From: Agapetus fuscipes
Taxonomy: Eukaryota; Arthropoda; Insecta; Trichoptera; Glossosomatidae
Direction: 5' to 3'
Assembly (NCBI GenBank): GCA_951799405.1
Contig: OX637332.1
Coordinates: forward strand, 12,591,001 to 12,655,000
Length of the DNA stretch: 64,000 nucleotides
The translations under genes and the position numbers were made by a program. The number at the start of each line of letters is the position of its first letter. Position 1 is the first letter of the stretch. The notes under the pieces are model-generated. The model was not told where the DNA came from. It saw only the letters and a list, made by a program, of their open reading frames with translations, and did not search any database. Shown piece by piece: positions 43,211 through 55,486 of this stretch.

Positions 43211-43760
43211 ATTTTCAGGATGGGGTTGAGGGGTGTGCTGCGCTACTGGGAGGGCATTATTTGTGTATCAGGACGCAGGCCAAGCGAATGCCTCGGCGAC
43301 TGAAACTTTTATCTCGTTCACTTTCGTAGTAATCAAGATGAATCACTCGGTTGGTTTCGGGCGCGCCAACTTACAAGCGCAACTCTACTGGATATTGATT
43401 CAAACAACTTACATTTTGTAATGAATTCTGACTAGAAAATGTCACAGTGCACAACACTCAAGAAACTAAACATTCATCGTCGTCTTCTTCTTTTTGATGA
43501 TGATTTATAGAGCGCCATTTGGTAACCTTTTTACTGAAGGGCGATTAGTTTCCTCCTTCTATATATTGTCACGTTTTCGGGTTATTCTGTTTAAAAAAAA
43601 TTAACGACAGTCGCTAGTTTTACTTCCTGTTTACTTTTCAACTCAATTTTATTTCATATAGAACTTTAGAAGAGGGTGCCAACAACGGTTGTTTAAACTC
43701 TGCTCTGTTTCAAGCCAAACTCGCTTTTTATACTGATGCTTAAGAACATTCTACAGTCCT

Positions 43761-43826
43761 ACTTTGTCTATCTAGAATCTAGATAGACAAAGTGCATGAT
43801 GGATCTAGATTCTAGATCCATCACGC
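43761..43826. repeat. two adjacent perfect palindromes
   Basis: ACTTTGTCTATCTAGA is followed by its complement TCTAGATAGACAAAGT. A few bases later GATGGATCTAGA is followed by TCTAGATCCATC. Both are centred on a TCTAGA word. Confidence 0.85.
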
Positions 43827-44942
43827 ACATATTTTCAAAATTTGATTTCCCCCCATTGCATGTTGCAGTTCTAGCTCCTTAATAATAAAAAGGCTCTCAT
43901 ACGTACTTACAATTATTATTTTCTTATATTTAACAACTAATATATAAGCATTTATAAAACAAAATAAATGATATGTTTGACAAGAAGTAAGTGTTCATCT
44001 TGTGATGTGAACGTCTAGCTGTCTCTCCGCCTTTTTATTTTTTTCGGGTGGTCAGTGATCTTCCGGAACTACAAACATCGGGATTTTTGAGAGCCGTTCA
44101 GGGTTCTATCCTATTTACATGGTCCCTCCAAAAACGTCTTCTTTCTTTGTTTCATTTAGCAATGCCATCCACGTCAAATATTTCGTGTATATCCCCATTG
44201 ATTAGTTATCTTATCTCTTTAGGTTTTAGCAGCTTGTTGCAGTTTTGGTACTTTCATCATCTTTTGCCTCATACATAAGTGAAAACAGTGAATATTACGT
44301 ATTTAATCAGAAATAAAAAAGGATTTAATGCAGAATTAAAATTCATAATATATTTATTAAATATGTTTATTTATTAACAAAAACATTTTTTTACATGAAT
44401 TTGTATTAGTAACTTACGTACTTCAATGGATGAGTCGCACGGTACCTACTCAACAACAAAAAATTAAAAAAAAAAGACATAGTTTTGTGTATTTTCACAT
44501 AGTTTTCATGAATTGTTGACTTTTTTGTATTCAAATTTTCATCAAATAATGAAGTCGCATTGATTTCAAAAGAATAGTAAACCATTTCGCTGTGGTGTGT
44601 GTGAATTTTTGGATGCCGACTTCAACAATATCATTATGGAACAGTATCATGCTTCGACTGGAAAAATAATATTTATATACATGGCATTGGCAAAGGTGAA
44701 TATTTTTTTTTACAAAAAAAGATGTCAGTTTCATATCATTCACTTGGTCAAGGATTATTATTGATGATTGTGAAAATGGTGTTTTGTTTTTTCTAAATGC
44801 CTTATCATAATACAGACTACAGAGACTTGGTCTCAGTTTGATACGCCCAACAAAGTGAGTAGTTTTTTTACAATTAGTAATATAAATTCTTCTCAACTTT
44901 CACTCTTTCTTAGAGAGAAAAATATAGGTGCAATATAATTTC

Positions 44943-44973
44943 AGAGGTGGTGGTAGTCTACCACCACCTCTGA
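44943..44973. repeat. 31-bp perfect palindrome
   Basis: CAGAGGTGGTGGTAG, T, CTACCACCACCTCTG. It is flanked by a duplicated TAGAGAGA...ATATAGGTGC on both sides. Confidence 0.85.
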
Positions 44974-46462
44974 GGTAGAGAGATATAGGTGCTTCTTTAC
45001 GCCGCGCCGTGTGAAAAATATTAAAGAATGTACACCAAAGAGGAAAGAACTTTTCATTGTTGGAGAGATAATAATTTCATTGAAATTATTCCTTTCACGA
45101 TCGGGAATCTTTTTCAGCGAGCTAAGTTAATTACTGGCCATATAACTGTAAGAAACTGAGAGCCGATATCAGAGAACAATGAATAATGTTGTAAATTATT
45201 GTTACCAAAAGATAACAAAAGTGAAAATTGAATAATTTCGCAATAAAGTTAAATATACAAACCCTTCTCGATTTATGAAAGCAATCATGTATGAAATGGA
45301 TTTCGATTCATCATCATAATCTAAAAATTTGTATTTTGTAGGGAAAATTGAATTTCATTTATGTCCGCCTGAAGAAAGAAAGGTTTGATTTATTTTTTGT
45401 GAGCAGATACGTTTCGTGCACTTATGACTTCAATGCATTGGTATTTTTCTTGAAATTAGGTAAATACATAAAAAAACCCCTTTAAGAGAAGTGAAAAACA
45501 GAAAGCTACCACTAACCACACTTAGTATATCTTCCCTTTAGGAGGGTGCACTAAAAGTTTAATTACGTCGCTTAGTTACGATTATTCAAAGTAGCACTGA
45601 TAATAAATCGATGAAGTTATCAGTATTTTAATATAAATCTATTCATATATTTAATATTTATTCTTACTTGTTAAGGTAAATTAAAATTTAAAATGCCCAA
45701 AAGCAGACACGTGGAAGTTCGCGATAACACATGACATTGGCAAAAACAGGGAACAAAGTATTACATTACAGTTGGAGCTTTATTAACAATTCTTCTGATT
45801 TTTATTTACACTCATTTACAAAAATCGACTTTCCATACCTTAAGATTCTTATAAAGGAACTCAGTAAATACCATATCAATTCCATTCTATTCAAAATATA
45901 GGGTTTTAAAGCATGAAATGAAATTGAAATTTATCACATGAATCAGTTTTTTTTTATGTATAAATTTTAAATCTTGGCACACGAGGCGAAATATTTTGTT
46001 CTCGAAGTTTAAATGCTCCTTCAGAGTTCTCTGTATGGCATTAAAACAATTCAGCAATGAATTTCAATCTATGTAAGTTTTAACTATTATTATTATTTAG
46101 CTGCACTCGAACAACTTCTGCAGCGAGCGAATGAATACAATAATGATATTTATTATTCCACTGTTTTAACATCACAAAAACATATCATAGAAATTCGTTC
46201 TTCGCGAGAAAAAGCAACAAGCTATTTCAGTTTCACGTCATAACTTTCATCTCAACGTAAACATTTCAATTCCAATTAATTTGAATCTCAAAATTGCATT
46301 ATTGGAAAACTTTTTATGAACGATTCAAGATCGATAAATAAAGGAAAACAATAATTAAAATGAAATTAAACTGAAGAATATTTTATTTCCAAAAATATTT
46401 TCAAGCAAACTGTGCATATTGTTTTTTAAATTCTGTACTATATTATTTTAATACTTGTACTA

Positions 46463-46655
46463 TAATCTAAGTTGCACAGATTATTAAATTTAAGAATAAT
46501 GAAAATATAAATTCAAATTACGTGCATTCCCATAAGCAGACACGCATAAGTTTGCGCTTACACATGCCGCATGTGCACTTACAACATAAAAACCCAATCT
46601 CAAATGAACATAAGCCCTGCAACTCTTGCCGATCTTACCTGACACAGGGGTGACA
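46463..46655 (-). repeat. RTE 3' unit, truncated
   Basis: TATAATCTAAGTTGCACAGA through CCTGACACAGGGGTGACA. The last 60 bp are missing. Confidence 0.75.
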
Positions 46656-47391
46656 ACTTCATACTTACGGGATTTTAAGCGGCTGAAAGATTCGCAACTC
46701 AAGAGAATGGCGACCAGTAGAGACAAATATCTGTCACAGCAAGGAACTGCCTTTAGAAAATGATTTTATAAAGTTGTCTTATTAGTTTCTTGCAACTAAT
46801 TGAATGCAACTAACTGTTCGGGTGGCATGTTTCTTATTTATAAAGAGCTTATGAAACATTTCAGCGCGCTGGAATATTTAATTTGACATTGTTACCATTC
46901 TCAGAACTTCCCTCGAAACCTTCTGGAACAATTGTTCTTGAAATTTATTCGAGATCATAATTAAGCTACTACAAAAAAAAACACTTTTGGTCAGAATATT
47001 TGTTTTCCTATACTTGAAGTTTTCTTTAATTTTTTGTATATTTTGTATACTAATATTTTTCAATGACACAAGGCCAGAAGAAGAAATGTGAACTGCCCAA
47101 AAAATATAATCCTATAATTTTTCCAAGATATATACATATAATTACAAATTTTGCATGCCCGCCAATGAAGTCAGTTATCCCAACAGATCAAAGGCTTGAT
47201 GATGTATTAGAAATATTATTGAAAAACTTAAAACAGTCTCATACAATGTCAATGATATTGATGAAATGTTTTATTTAATTTAAAGAAGATGAAAACACCT
47301 ACATTAAATAATCTAATGTTTGGCCTATCAAAAATCCTCACCAGAATTGGATAAGCAGTAAAATGTCAAACTATAAGTATTCAAACTATAA
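46656..47391. other. AT-rich stretch, no feature recognised
   Basis: The short frames at 46878-47278 have no recognisable motifs. Confidence 0.4.
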
Positions 47392-47870
47392 TATTCCTTG
47401 ACTCATAGTTTGGTATGCGGCTGACCCCCCATATTGTACAAATTGGTTCACTTTGCCAATGTCACCCCTGTTTCAGAGAAGGTCTGTAAGAGTTGCAGGG
47501 CTTATGTTCATTTGAGATTGAGTTTTTTTATATTGTAGGTCCCAGTGGCGAAGGGTGCCATACAAGCCGGTTCCCATCGGCTTCCCTTTTAAAATGATGT
47601 AACAAAGTAGTTAAAAAATGTAGGCAAGTAAAAAAATACATTTAAAACCAAAGAAACAATAGGTATTTTTTCTCCATTGAAACCATGCAATCTACTATAT
47701 TATCATTTTTGCCTCATTTTAAACGGGAAACCGATGGGAATCGGCTTGTATGGCACCCTTCGCTACTGTTAGGTCATGTGTGAGCGCGAAATTATGCGTG
47801 TCTGCTTGTAGGAATGCACTTAATATGAATCTCAAATGATACATATCTTTGCAACTTAGATTTAGATTTA
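47392..47870 (+). repeat. RTE 3' unit split by a hAT MITE
   Basis: 47392-47542 and 47769-47870 are the two parts. CTTGACTCATAGTTTGGTAT to TGTAGGTC, then GGTCATGTGTGAGCGCG to TTGCAACTTAGATTTAGATT. Confidence 0.8.
47543..47768. mobile_element. hAT-type MITE, copy 2
   Basis: 226 bp, ends CAGTGGCGAAGGGTGCCATA and (rc) CAGTAGCGAAGGGTGCCATA. Flanks GTAGGTCC and TTAGGTCA agree at 6 of 8 bases, as expected of an aged 8-bp duplication. It interrupts an RTE 3' unit. Close match to 33300-33530. Confidence 0.75.
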
Positions 47871-48299
47871 AGATAAGTTCCTTTTGACTTTGCCGACTAG
47901 CTTTTTGTCACTTAACTCGTCATCATTAAATATTTTTCCATCAATCAAATAATTGATAAAGAAGGCACTCTCCTTCTTTGAACATTAAAATCTCCAATGT
48001 GCATATTTTGTAAACACAGATATTTTTTTTTGAAAGTTAGATTTTCTTGCATCTTGATCTTATCTAAAGGGACATTTATGGACTTTCCTGTACTTCATGG
48101 ACTGATGAAAATTATGGTATTGAAAATAGGAACAAAGGTTAAAAAAAACAATAAAAAAATATAAATGGATTTTAATACAACGAATAAAAGATTTTTTTAA
48201 TTCTAGTAACCAATTAAAAGTCATAAATTTTTTAAAAATAATTGATGACTCCAAAGTAGAGACCTTTGGCTTATAACTGATACAATATTTGCATTTACC

Positions 48300-48470
48300 G
48301 AAAAGCGGCAAGAGTTGCAGGGTGCGCACATTATGTTCATTTGAGATTTGGGTTTTTATATTTTAAGTACACAGGTCGCATATATGTAAGCGCAAACTAA
48401 CGCACGCTTGTTGGCGTAGGATTAAATATGAATCTTAAATATCACTATATATTTGCAACTAAGATTATAA
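48300..48470 (+). repeat. RTE 3' unit, 5'-truncated
   Basis: AAGCGGCAAGAGTTGCAGGG through TTTGCAACTAAGATTATAAA. Confidence 0.65.
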
Positions 48471-50019
48471 ATTTTATGTACATACTTCGTTTAATAAAAA
48501 AGTGACAATATTATAGAAAAAATCTCTCCAATGGTACACAATTTTTTTCTATGGTAAATGTTCTCCTAAAAATATGTACTTATTTGTTTTCACAGTTTCA
48601 ACACGTTGCATCTTGAATTGAAATGGAATTCAAAGAAGTTTCTTATCTAATACAGAAGGCCGTTGTAAGTTTTTGATATTAACCATTGTACTTAACTATT
48701 TGTTATTATGTGGAAAAGACTAAGAGGGCAAAGTTTCTTCTGGTCAGGCAGTAATTAGTGTAACCTAAAGTGTGAAATACGCTAAGTCACATAAAGTGCT
48801 TTACAAATGGCAAACAATGCCCCCGCACCAGTCCGAAATAGTTGCCAACACGTTAAGTTGGAGTAAATCTTCCAACTTTTGTGTCCGAGGTCTTGACCCA
48901 TAATTACCTTAAGTCAAACTTTCCCGCTGCTAGTCGGGAGAAATCTCAGAATCCTTGTTCCCGCAGTTCTAGGCGTCTTGAAAGGCGACGAGGAATGTAA
49001 ATCCAGCCCGCATTCTTACACAATTTATTTTCAGCCATGTTCAGAATGAGTTATATGCGTGGAGAAATTCTACAAGTGATAAGACAGTTCTAACAAGACA
49101 TTTTTAAAGAGAATTAAGATTTTCGCCGAGGGGATGGAAATTCTTTTGAAGGGTGGAGACACAAAGACGATTTTTTTATTATTCTGCAAAATTATCTTTT
49201 ATTAGAAAAAGAATAAAAACATTAATATCAACGCAACATAAACTTATCAACTGTAGCAAAAATATTTCAGAAAAAAAAACTGAGCCCCCCTTTTTTGTGC
49301 TGTCTCTCTATTAATTTATTTTATCGAAAAACTTGCAGCGTGTTTCACTACACCATTTGATCGTGAAGAGTAAATTTATTTTTTAATATTTTAGGGGCAA
49401 ATGAAAAAAATACTATTTTTTTGTATTCCGACAAAACAAAGTCAAGCTTCAGACTTTTTCAGAAAGTTTTTTTGAAAACTGGACAAAATTCTGTTACATA
49501 ATTTACCCAAGCTTTAGATATGATTTTAGAAATTTATTTTTTATAACTTAAAACTTGCATAACGAAAATAACATAAAAAATGAAAGACAAAGTTTATTAG
49601 GGTTTTGATTCTTTTTAACAGAATGTAAAATGAACCAGTTATTTAAAGAATGAATAGCTTTTTCTATTTCTCCAAGATTGGTCAGATGCTTTGTAAAGTT
49701 GATTACATAAAGTAGAAAGTAATAACAATAAAAAAATCGATTAACGTTCTTCAGTCGCCTTAGTCCCTACTGCAAGGATAGCTTGAATTATATTGGCTGT
49801 AAGCCAATATTCACTCACTGCGATAAATGTAATAACTTGCACTCGTAAAATAGCTGCGGGTTATTTCAAAATCGAGAATCCGGTAAGTACAGCCTGAAAT
49901 ACATAGTAGCTAGCTAGCTAGGGTGGTCCGTAAATAGAAAGAGAAGGGCAGTGGTTGCTTGAAATAAAATTGTAGATTTGATTTCTAAGAAAATAGAAAC
50001 AAATTTCATTTTTTCTTTA
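48471..50019. other. no gene recognised; GC-rich segment at 48800-49015
   Basis: The segment with CCCCCGCACCAGTCCGAAAT and GCTGCTAGTCGGGAGAAATC stands out by composition and matches nothing else in the window. I cannot assign it. TAGCTAGCTAGCTAG is at 49906-49920. Confidence 0.4.
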
Positions 50020-50232
50020 AAAAAATGGATTTTCTGAAGAGTTCACCAACCTTTTCTGCCTGGCTTTACTTTCATGAATTATTAATTAATAAGTACCCAA
50101 TGATATATTCTGTTAAATCAGCGTCATAATATGATCAATGGACCCAGGCGGGGATCGAACCAGCGTTATTCTATTTCAAATACGCTAGAAAGATAGGCCA
50201 CTTGATCGCCACGACCACAGCACCGACCGAAC
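50020..50232 (-). repeat. SINE family 1, nearly complete
   Basis: TTCACCAACCTTTTCTGCCT, TGAATTATTAATTAATAAGT, B-box complement GGGGATCGAACC and head end GCCACGACCACAGCACCGAC. Confidence 0.7.
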
Positions 50233-50478
50233 TGACAACATCATATTAGACATTTTAAGTACCACGTCTTACACTTGTTTATGGGAATGATATGGAAAAT
50301 CGTGCATCATATGCCCATTTGTTACACCTGATTAGTTGTCTAGGACCTAAGTGAATGCTGAGAGTGGTAAAGGAAAACTCAGATATTAGACTATTACTAA
50401 AATAAAATGAAAATAAATAATATGTTTAAAATAAATGGGTAAGAAATAATATATACATAAAATAAATGGATGAGAATA

Positions 50479-51349
50479 ATTTAAAGCAGTGGTTCCCAAA
50501 CTATGGTACGCGTACCACCAGTGGTACGCGACGCTTCTTAAGGTGGTACGCAAACAGCCATGGCCAGAGGAAATACATAGTAAATAATTAGATAAAACGT
50601 TTTTCAATTTTGCGCTTAAAGTTACGCAAATAAGAAATCTTATTTGATTTGGTTGGTGATTCTTTATATTTTTTTCTCAAAATCAAACTTCCTCGTGTTG
50701 CTCTGAAACCAAAGGTAGGTAGAGTGCTTGCATTCTACCCCGTGAGCTCGGGTTCGAATCCCACCGAGGAGGGTGTCAGAAATGATTTCCAATTTCGGTG
50801 TGTATTTCAAACCCCATAATATAAATACCGGCGAGGTTTACTCAGCCTTTACAAGAAATGAGTACGAGCCCCCTCGGGAGCTGGGAAATTCCCACTTCAA
50901 CTGAAGTGGTTGGCGTAAGGCCGGCCCCCTTACCTGTAAAAATAAATAGGTTCAACTCGCCACATGCGACCCCTTCGGGGATAACGCGGCAAGAAGTTAC
51001 ACTATATGTGTAGCTTAGTTGCGTTTTTTTGTTGTTTTTTTTTGCGTTAAGTACAACTGAGCCAAATATTTTCTCTTTTGTTTCTAACATGCAGCACCAT
51101 TTTTTAGACTAAGACAGGCCTGTCCCGCCACGATTACAAAAATACTAATGTTGTACACCCCTGCACTAAGAGTATTGTATTTTTTTCTATAATAAATAAA
51201 TAAGCATAATGTTTTAATTAACAGTTGCAGTTTTTATTACTTTACCATTTGAAGATTTTTTTAACTGTTGCACTTCAGTGGTACGCCACTGATTTATAAT
51301 TTCATTAGTGGTACGCGAAATTAAAAGTTTGGGAACCACTGATTTAAAG
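50479..51349. mobile_element. hAT-type element with perfect 8-bp duplication and nested SINE
   Basis: The element spans 50487-51341 (855 bp). Ends are CAGTGGTTCCCAAACT and AGTTTGGGAACCACTG, perfectly complementary. Direct repeats ATTTAAAG lie at 50479-50486 and 51342-51349. Subterminal GGTACGC motifs repeat at both ends. Non-coding. SINE family 3 is inserted at 50712-51033. Confidence 0.85.
50712..51033 (+). repeat. SINE family 3, near full length, nested
   Basis: GGTAGAGTGCTTGCATTCTA, B box GGTTCGAATCC, then the body and end TGTAGCTTAGTTGCGTTTT. The first ~18 bp of the tRNA head are missing. Very close to 34048-34382, suggesting recent activity. Confidence 0.8.
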
Positions 51350-52564
51350 TATAAAATTTCCTAAATCCGACCCTGTTCAACATATTGAGTAAGGGCAATA
51401 TTATTTTTGCATTTTTTTGTCTGAAGTTCCGAAACTCTGCAGGTGTTCGCTACGTCACTGGAGCAAAGAATACTCGGAAATTGATATCGATACTTATGTT
51501 GAGGTAAAATGAAGAAGTGTATCGTTTTCTTTGGTGAAGAGTATTTTTATGAGTAATACTACATTTATATGAGGGTTTTTTTAATTGTAAATATTTCGTT
51601 TTCACAAATAAAAAAGTTTGAATTCTTCTTCTTTCTGTGTCTCTGGCCAGGTTTGCAGCGTTGAAGATTTTCAGAGATTAAATCTCTGTTCTGGGCAGCA
51701 ATGAATAACCTCTCCACAGTTCTAATTCCGAAAAAATAATTCTAGAAAATAGATAATTGGAGTTCTCATGGTTTTATGCAGTTCATAGTTTCATATTAAT
51801 CAATAGCTCAATTGTTGAAACTCTTATTGTGTGAAAGTAACATACTCAAGTATCATTTTTCAAATAAATGCCTGATTTAAAGCAGTCCCTTTAAATGTGA
51901 AAATAAAATAGGGGTAAGTGTCAACGTTTTTTTCTTAAGGGCATCAAAAAACACATAAAGAATTAGTTCATGTTTGAAATGTACAAAAATCTCTGAAGTG
52001 AGAATCCAGGCAATTCCAAGAGGATTTTACAAACTTCAGCTTAACCATTGGTGGTTGAAGATAGTTTTCTTGTACTGAGATTTTTGTTTTACTTTCAGTT
52101 TATTTTCTTCTCTACCTACAGCAGCAATTTAAGTGCAATGTATCAGTGTTAGCAGGGAAAACTGACACGTTCTTTGTTTTCTTATCGCCCTGTTTAGCTC
52201 ATCAGTTTTTTTTGTCTCGTATTTCGATCGCACCATTTTGCTATTTGATTCTTGAAACTTTTTTTGAAGACGATTTTTATTTGTGCTTATTTTTTTTTTA
52301 CAAATCGGATAAAATGTGCAAAGAATGCCCTTAAGAAATCGTAATGTGTTCAAGTTTTAAGAAAATATTTTCTGGACAGTTAAGTTAATTTTACTAAACT
52401 CTGATAAAACAAATATTCATAGCTTACGATTTCTAAATGATGTTCAATGTCCTTTTTTTCTATTATATTTATATAACATTATTACAATTAATTTTTCATT
52501 ATCATATTTTTATTACTTATTTTTGTTTAAATTTTTTTTTTATAAACTTAAGGGTTTATGGTTT
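51350..52564. other. AT-rich stretch, no gene recognised
   Basis: No coding motifs. A faint RTE 3' unit remnant may lie at 52565-52670 (TTTGTAAGTACACAACTAAC, CTTACAGGCATGCAGTTATG). Confidence 0.4.
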
Positions 52565-52732
52565 TTTGAGATTTGAGTATGGATTTTTGTAAGTACACAA
52601 CTAACAAACTTGCTTACAGGCATGCAGTTATGATGATTCTTAAACATTAGCATATCTATACAAAATAGATTTCATAATTAAACATCCGTCTAAGCGAAAT
52701 CCTATAGTTTTTCTTTTTTATGTTTCAACAAG

Positions 52733-53135
52733 GACAGGAAGAAGTGGAGGCTAATCTGCAATGTTGATTTCTAATGTTGGTGTATTCATTTGCTACATTT
52801 TTTGCATAGGAAATTTTTGACTTTTTTTGTATAGATTTCTTTGTAAGGTTTTGTTCTTTTTTATATTTAAATGTAATTTATTATTCATATTCCTTGACTT
52901 ATAGGTTGGTATGAGGCTGACCACCCATACTGTAAAAAATGGTTCACTTTGCCAATGTCACCCCTGTGTCAGGGAAGGTCGGCAAAAGTTGTGGGGCTTA
53001 TGTTCATTTGAGGTTTGGATTTTATTTGTAAGTACACATTCAGCATTTGTAAGCGCGAACTACACTTGTTGGTTTGTGGGCATACATCTGAGAGCTTTAA
53101 ATGAATATATCCTTGCAACTTAGATTATAGATTAT
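52733..53135 (+). mobile_element. RTE copy truncated to its last codons plus 3' UTR
   Basis: Begins AAGGACAGGAAGAAGTGGAG (encoding the final KDRKKWRLICN), then the same stop, the same 3' UTR as the 28418 copy (TGCTACATTTTTTGCATAGG) and a complete subfamily A unit to 53135. It shows that the 3' unit travels as part of RTE. Confidence 0.85.
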
Positions 53136-53934
53136 TAAAGAACAGATAGCACGAAAAGCTTTTTTTTGTAATTATATATTTTTTTCATGCTAATAAAAAA
53201 ACCTTTTAGATGGTAGGTGTAAGTCAATGCAATACGACAAAAACTTATACAGATTTATTTCAATTTCTTGTATTTTTTCATACATCAACCATTAACCAAC
53301 ATATAATAAACAACAACAAATAAAACACGTTTTTGGGTCCCAATGCTATTTTATCTTAGGTTTAAATACATTTTACATTATTTTAAAAAGTTGTGATACT
53401 TATAGTGAATCGATAATTGAAATATATGTGATGAAGAGTAAATAATTTTTCACTTAATGCATAATCATTAATCTAAACTTATGTTAAATCTACAAGCTTA
53501 TTTGTTGTTTTTTGGAAAACATACAACGTTCAAAATATTTTTCATACTTTAAGAAAAATTTATTAACAAAATATATTTTGAATGGATGATTTGGGGCTAT
53601 TTTTTTTTTACAAAGGACATTTTTTCCAATTTCATCGATTTCCTTGCATGTTAACAGATTTGATCAAAAAGATAACGTTTTATTTATCCATTAAAATTAT
53701 ATGGTAACAAGAATGATTCAATCAACTTTCAGCTGTACTTGGAAACTCTGAAAGAAAAGAAAAAAAAAACATCAGCCGGATGGAAATTAAAAGGAACATT
53801 TATTTGACTCTCCGTTAATGTGGGACATCAAAAAGTTAAAATGGTTTTTATTAATCAGATTATTACAACCTCGTTTGAACAAAAAATGTGTATAAATAAG
53901 CAATATGTATAATTTACAGTAAAGAAATATTTTT
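53136..53934. other. AT-rich stretch, no feature recognised
   Basis: Nothing recognised. It lies downstream of the minus-strand gene at 54445 and could include part of its 3' flank. Confidence 0.4.
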
Positions 53935-54185
53935 ACCAGTCTAGTGGTTAACATTACGGACTCGTAATCGAAAGGTCGTGAGCTCTAACGGAGCACAAAA
54001 AAAAACATTTAATTTTCGAAATGTGGTCTTTGATTGGTTCTCACTTTTCGTTTGCTTTTACTGAAGACCGGTCATCAAAGATCTTACAACATTAGCGCTT
54101 TCGATAGTGATGACCAAACTAGCATAGGGCTAATAAAGTGTGATTCACACGACAACAGCACTAGCCGAATAAATCGCTAAAATAT
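53935..54185 (+). repeat. tRNA-derived SINE, family 2
   Basis: Head AGTCTAGTGGTTAACATTAC (A box) and GAAAGGTCGTGAGCTC (degenerate B box), then a body with GGTTCTCACTTTTCGTTTGC, and 3' part GTGTGATTCACACGACAACA and GCCGAATAAATCGCT. Further copies at 23465, 40735, 61410 and 62378. Confidence 0.6.
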
Positions 54186-54444
54186 GTTAAAACATATACA
54201 CTGAGTCCAGTAGCTTTATAAAAGTATTTATGTGAGTCATGCAATTGGGAAAAAGTCTTAAAATGCGTCATAAATTATTTTTCTGTGAATACAATTTTTT
54301 TTTAATAGAAATCGGCTTAATAATGAAACGAAAATAATAATATAGGGAATATAAAAAAATATCACATCAGTCAAAATGTTATTTCTATCAGTCTTAAATG
54401 AAATTTAATCAAAATTTAATTTAAAGAAAAATATTACAGTACCT

Positions 54445-54831
54445 TTAGACCCAGTATTCATCTACTTTTCTTTTAAAGGTCACTTTCTTTTTCTTCTTAG
54501 AGGAAATGTTGTGTTGCCGCTTGCCGCGCGTCTTCGGGGAGCTCGAGATCTCGTTTTCAGAGGTCAAGGTTGTTGATTCTTCTGGGATCGTAGGAAGGCT
54601 TGGTTTGTACAATTGACCACGACGACGCCTGCGAGACCGGCGCCTGGATCTCTTAGAGATCCTAAAATAAACGAAGTAGAAGAGTATTCCGAAAAAAACG
54701 CTCAAAATCACAAATAAGTAGATACACAATGCAGTCGCGAAATGAGAATCAGTTTTCGGTGGAGATTTTTGCGCCAAACACTCCACAATCAACGATAAAA
54801 CGGCTGTCAAAAGAATCAAAACATTAAACAT
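54445..54831 (-). CDS. predicted small single-pass membrane protein (128 aa)
   Basis: I do not recognise the family. The ATG at 54831 is chosen because its context (ACAATG) is favourable and the protein then opens with a hydrophobic signal (MFNVLILLTAVLSLIVECLA, residues 1-20). The frame itself stays open 19 codons further upstream. A short polar segment (about 21-34) precedes a second hydrophobic helix (about 35-56, LCIYLFVILSVFFGILFYFV). Next is an arginine-rich stretch (SKRSRRRSRRRRRG), an acidic/serine segment (PTIPEESTTLTSENEISSS) and a lysine-rich tail ending KKKVTFKRKVDEYWV. The KVTF tetrad fits the RVxF docking motif for protein phosphatase 1. The topology is inferred as type I with the basic tail in the cytosol. 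GC and codon use differ from the surrounding repeats. It may be a single-exon gene or one exon of a larger gene. Confidence 0.6.
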   Translation of the reverse strand: MFNVLILLTAVLSLIVECLAQKSPPKTDSHFATALCIYLFVILSVFFGILFYFVYFRISKRSRRRSRRRRRGQLYKPSLPTIPEESTTLTSENEISSSPKTRGKRQHNISSKKKKKVTFKRKVDEYWV

Positions 54832-54992
54832 TGTGAACAACTGGCAACAATATTTTTTAATGATTGTTCGGGTTATTATTGAAAACAATATGATATTTTC
54901 CCCGCAACTCGTATGCAGTGAAACATGAACCGATTGTTATGAAGGATTAAATGCCACTGCCGCATTTGCAATGATTTCAAACTAATTTACAC

Positions 54993-55001
54993 CATATATA
55001 G
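54993..55001 (-). promoter_or_regulatory. possible TATA box for the 54831 gene
   Basis: Minus strand CTATATATGG about 165 bp upstream of the ATG. This distance allows a short 5' UTR. In AT-rich DNA such a match is weak evidence. Confidence 0.25.
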
Positions 55002-55486
55002 TAGGTGGATAAAATTGTCAAGAAAGATAAACTAACTAAAAATTTGTGTCAGATGCTCCACATTTAAGTAGAAACTGCATATTAAAGTAGACACTAAGAA
55101 TAACTTGCACATATATATTTTTTATCTCAAAAGCTGAGGTCCTTCGTCGATGCATTTCTGGATATCGTATAACTAGGGACTGGAAAATAGTGGTGCTATT
55201 TTTTGTGAATTTCGGTGTTATTTTCCTAAAAACAGGGAAATTTGCGTTATTTTTTTTTATCGATAACAGGGAGATTTGGTGTTATTTTTTAGGGTTGATT
55301 TGATCAAAATTAAGGTTAATATAATTGCAAAACAATAAAGATTACTAATATTTACGATTTATTATATAAAAAACAATATGTTATATTTTTTAGGGTGGAT
55401 TTATTAACACAGTGAAAGTCCATTTTTAATTATTTAAAATTTTTAAATGGAAACAAAGTTTTAATTCACTTATTTATTTCTTTTTT

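Larger units (their letters stand above)
43211..46462. other. long stretch without genes; scrap of 3' unit at 45690
   Basis: Contains two adjacent palindromes (43761-43812), a 31-bp palindrome (44943-44973) and a short 3' unit scrap (CCCAAAAGCAGACACGTGGA at about 45697). No coding frame with recognisable motifs. Confidence 0.4.
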
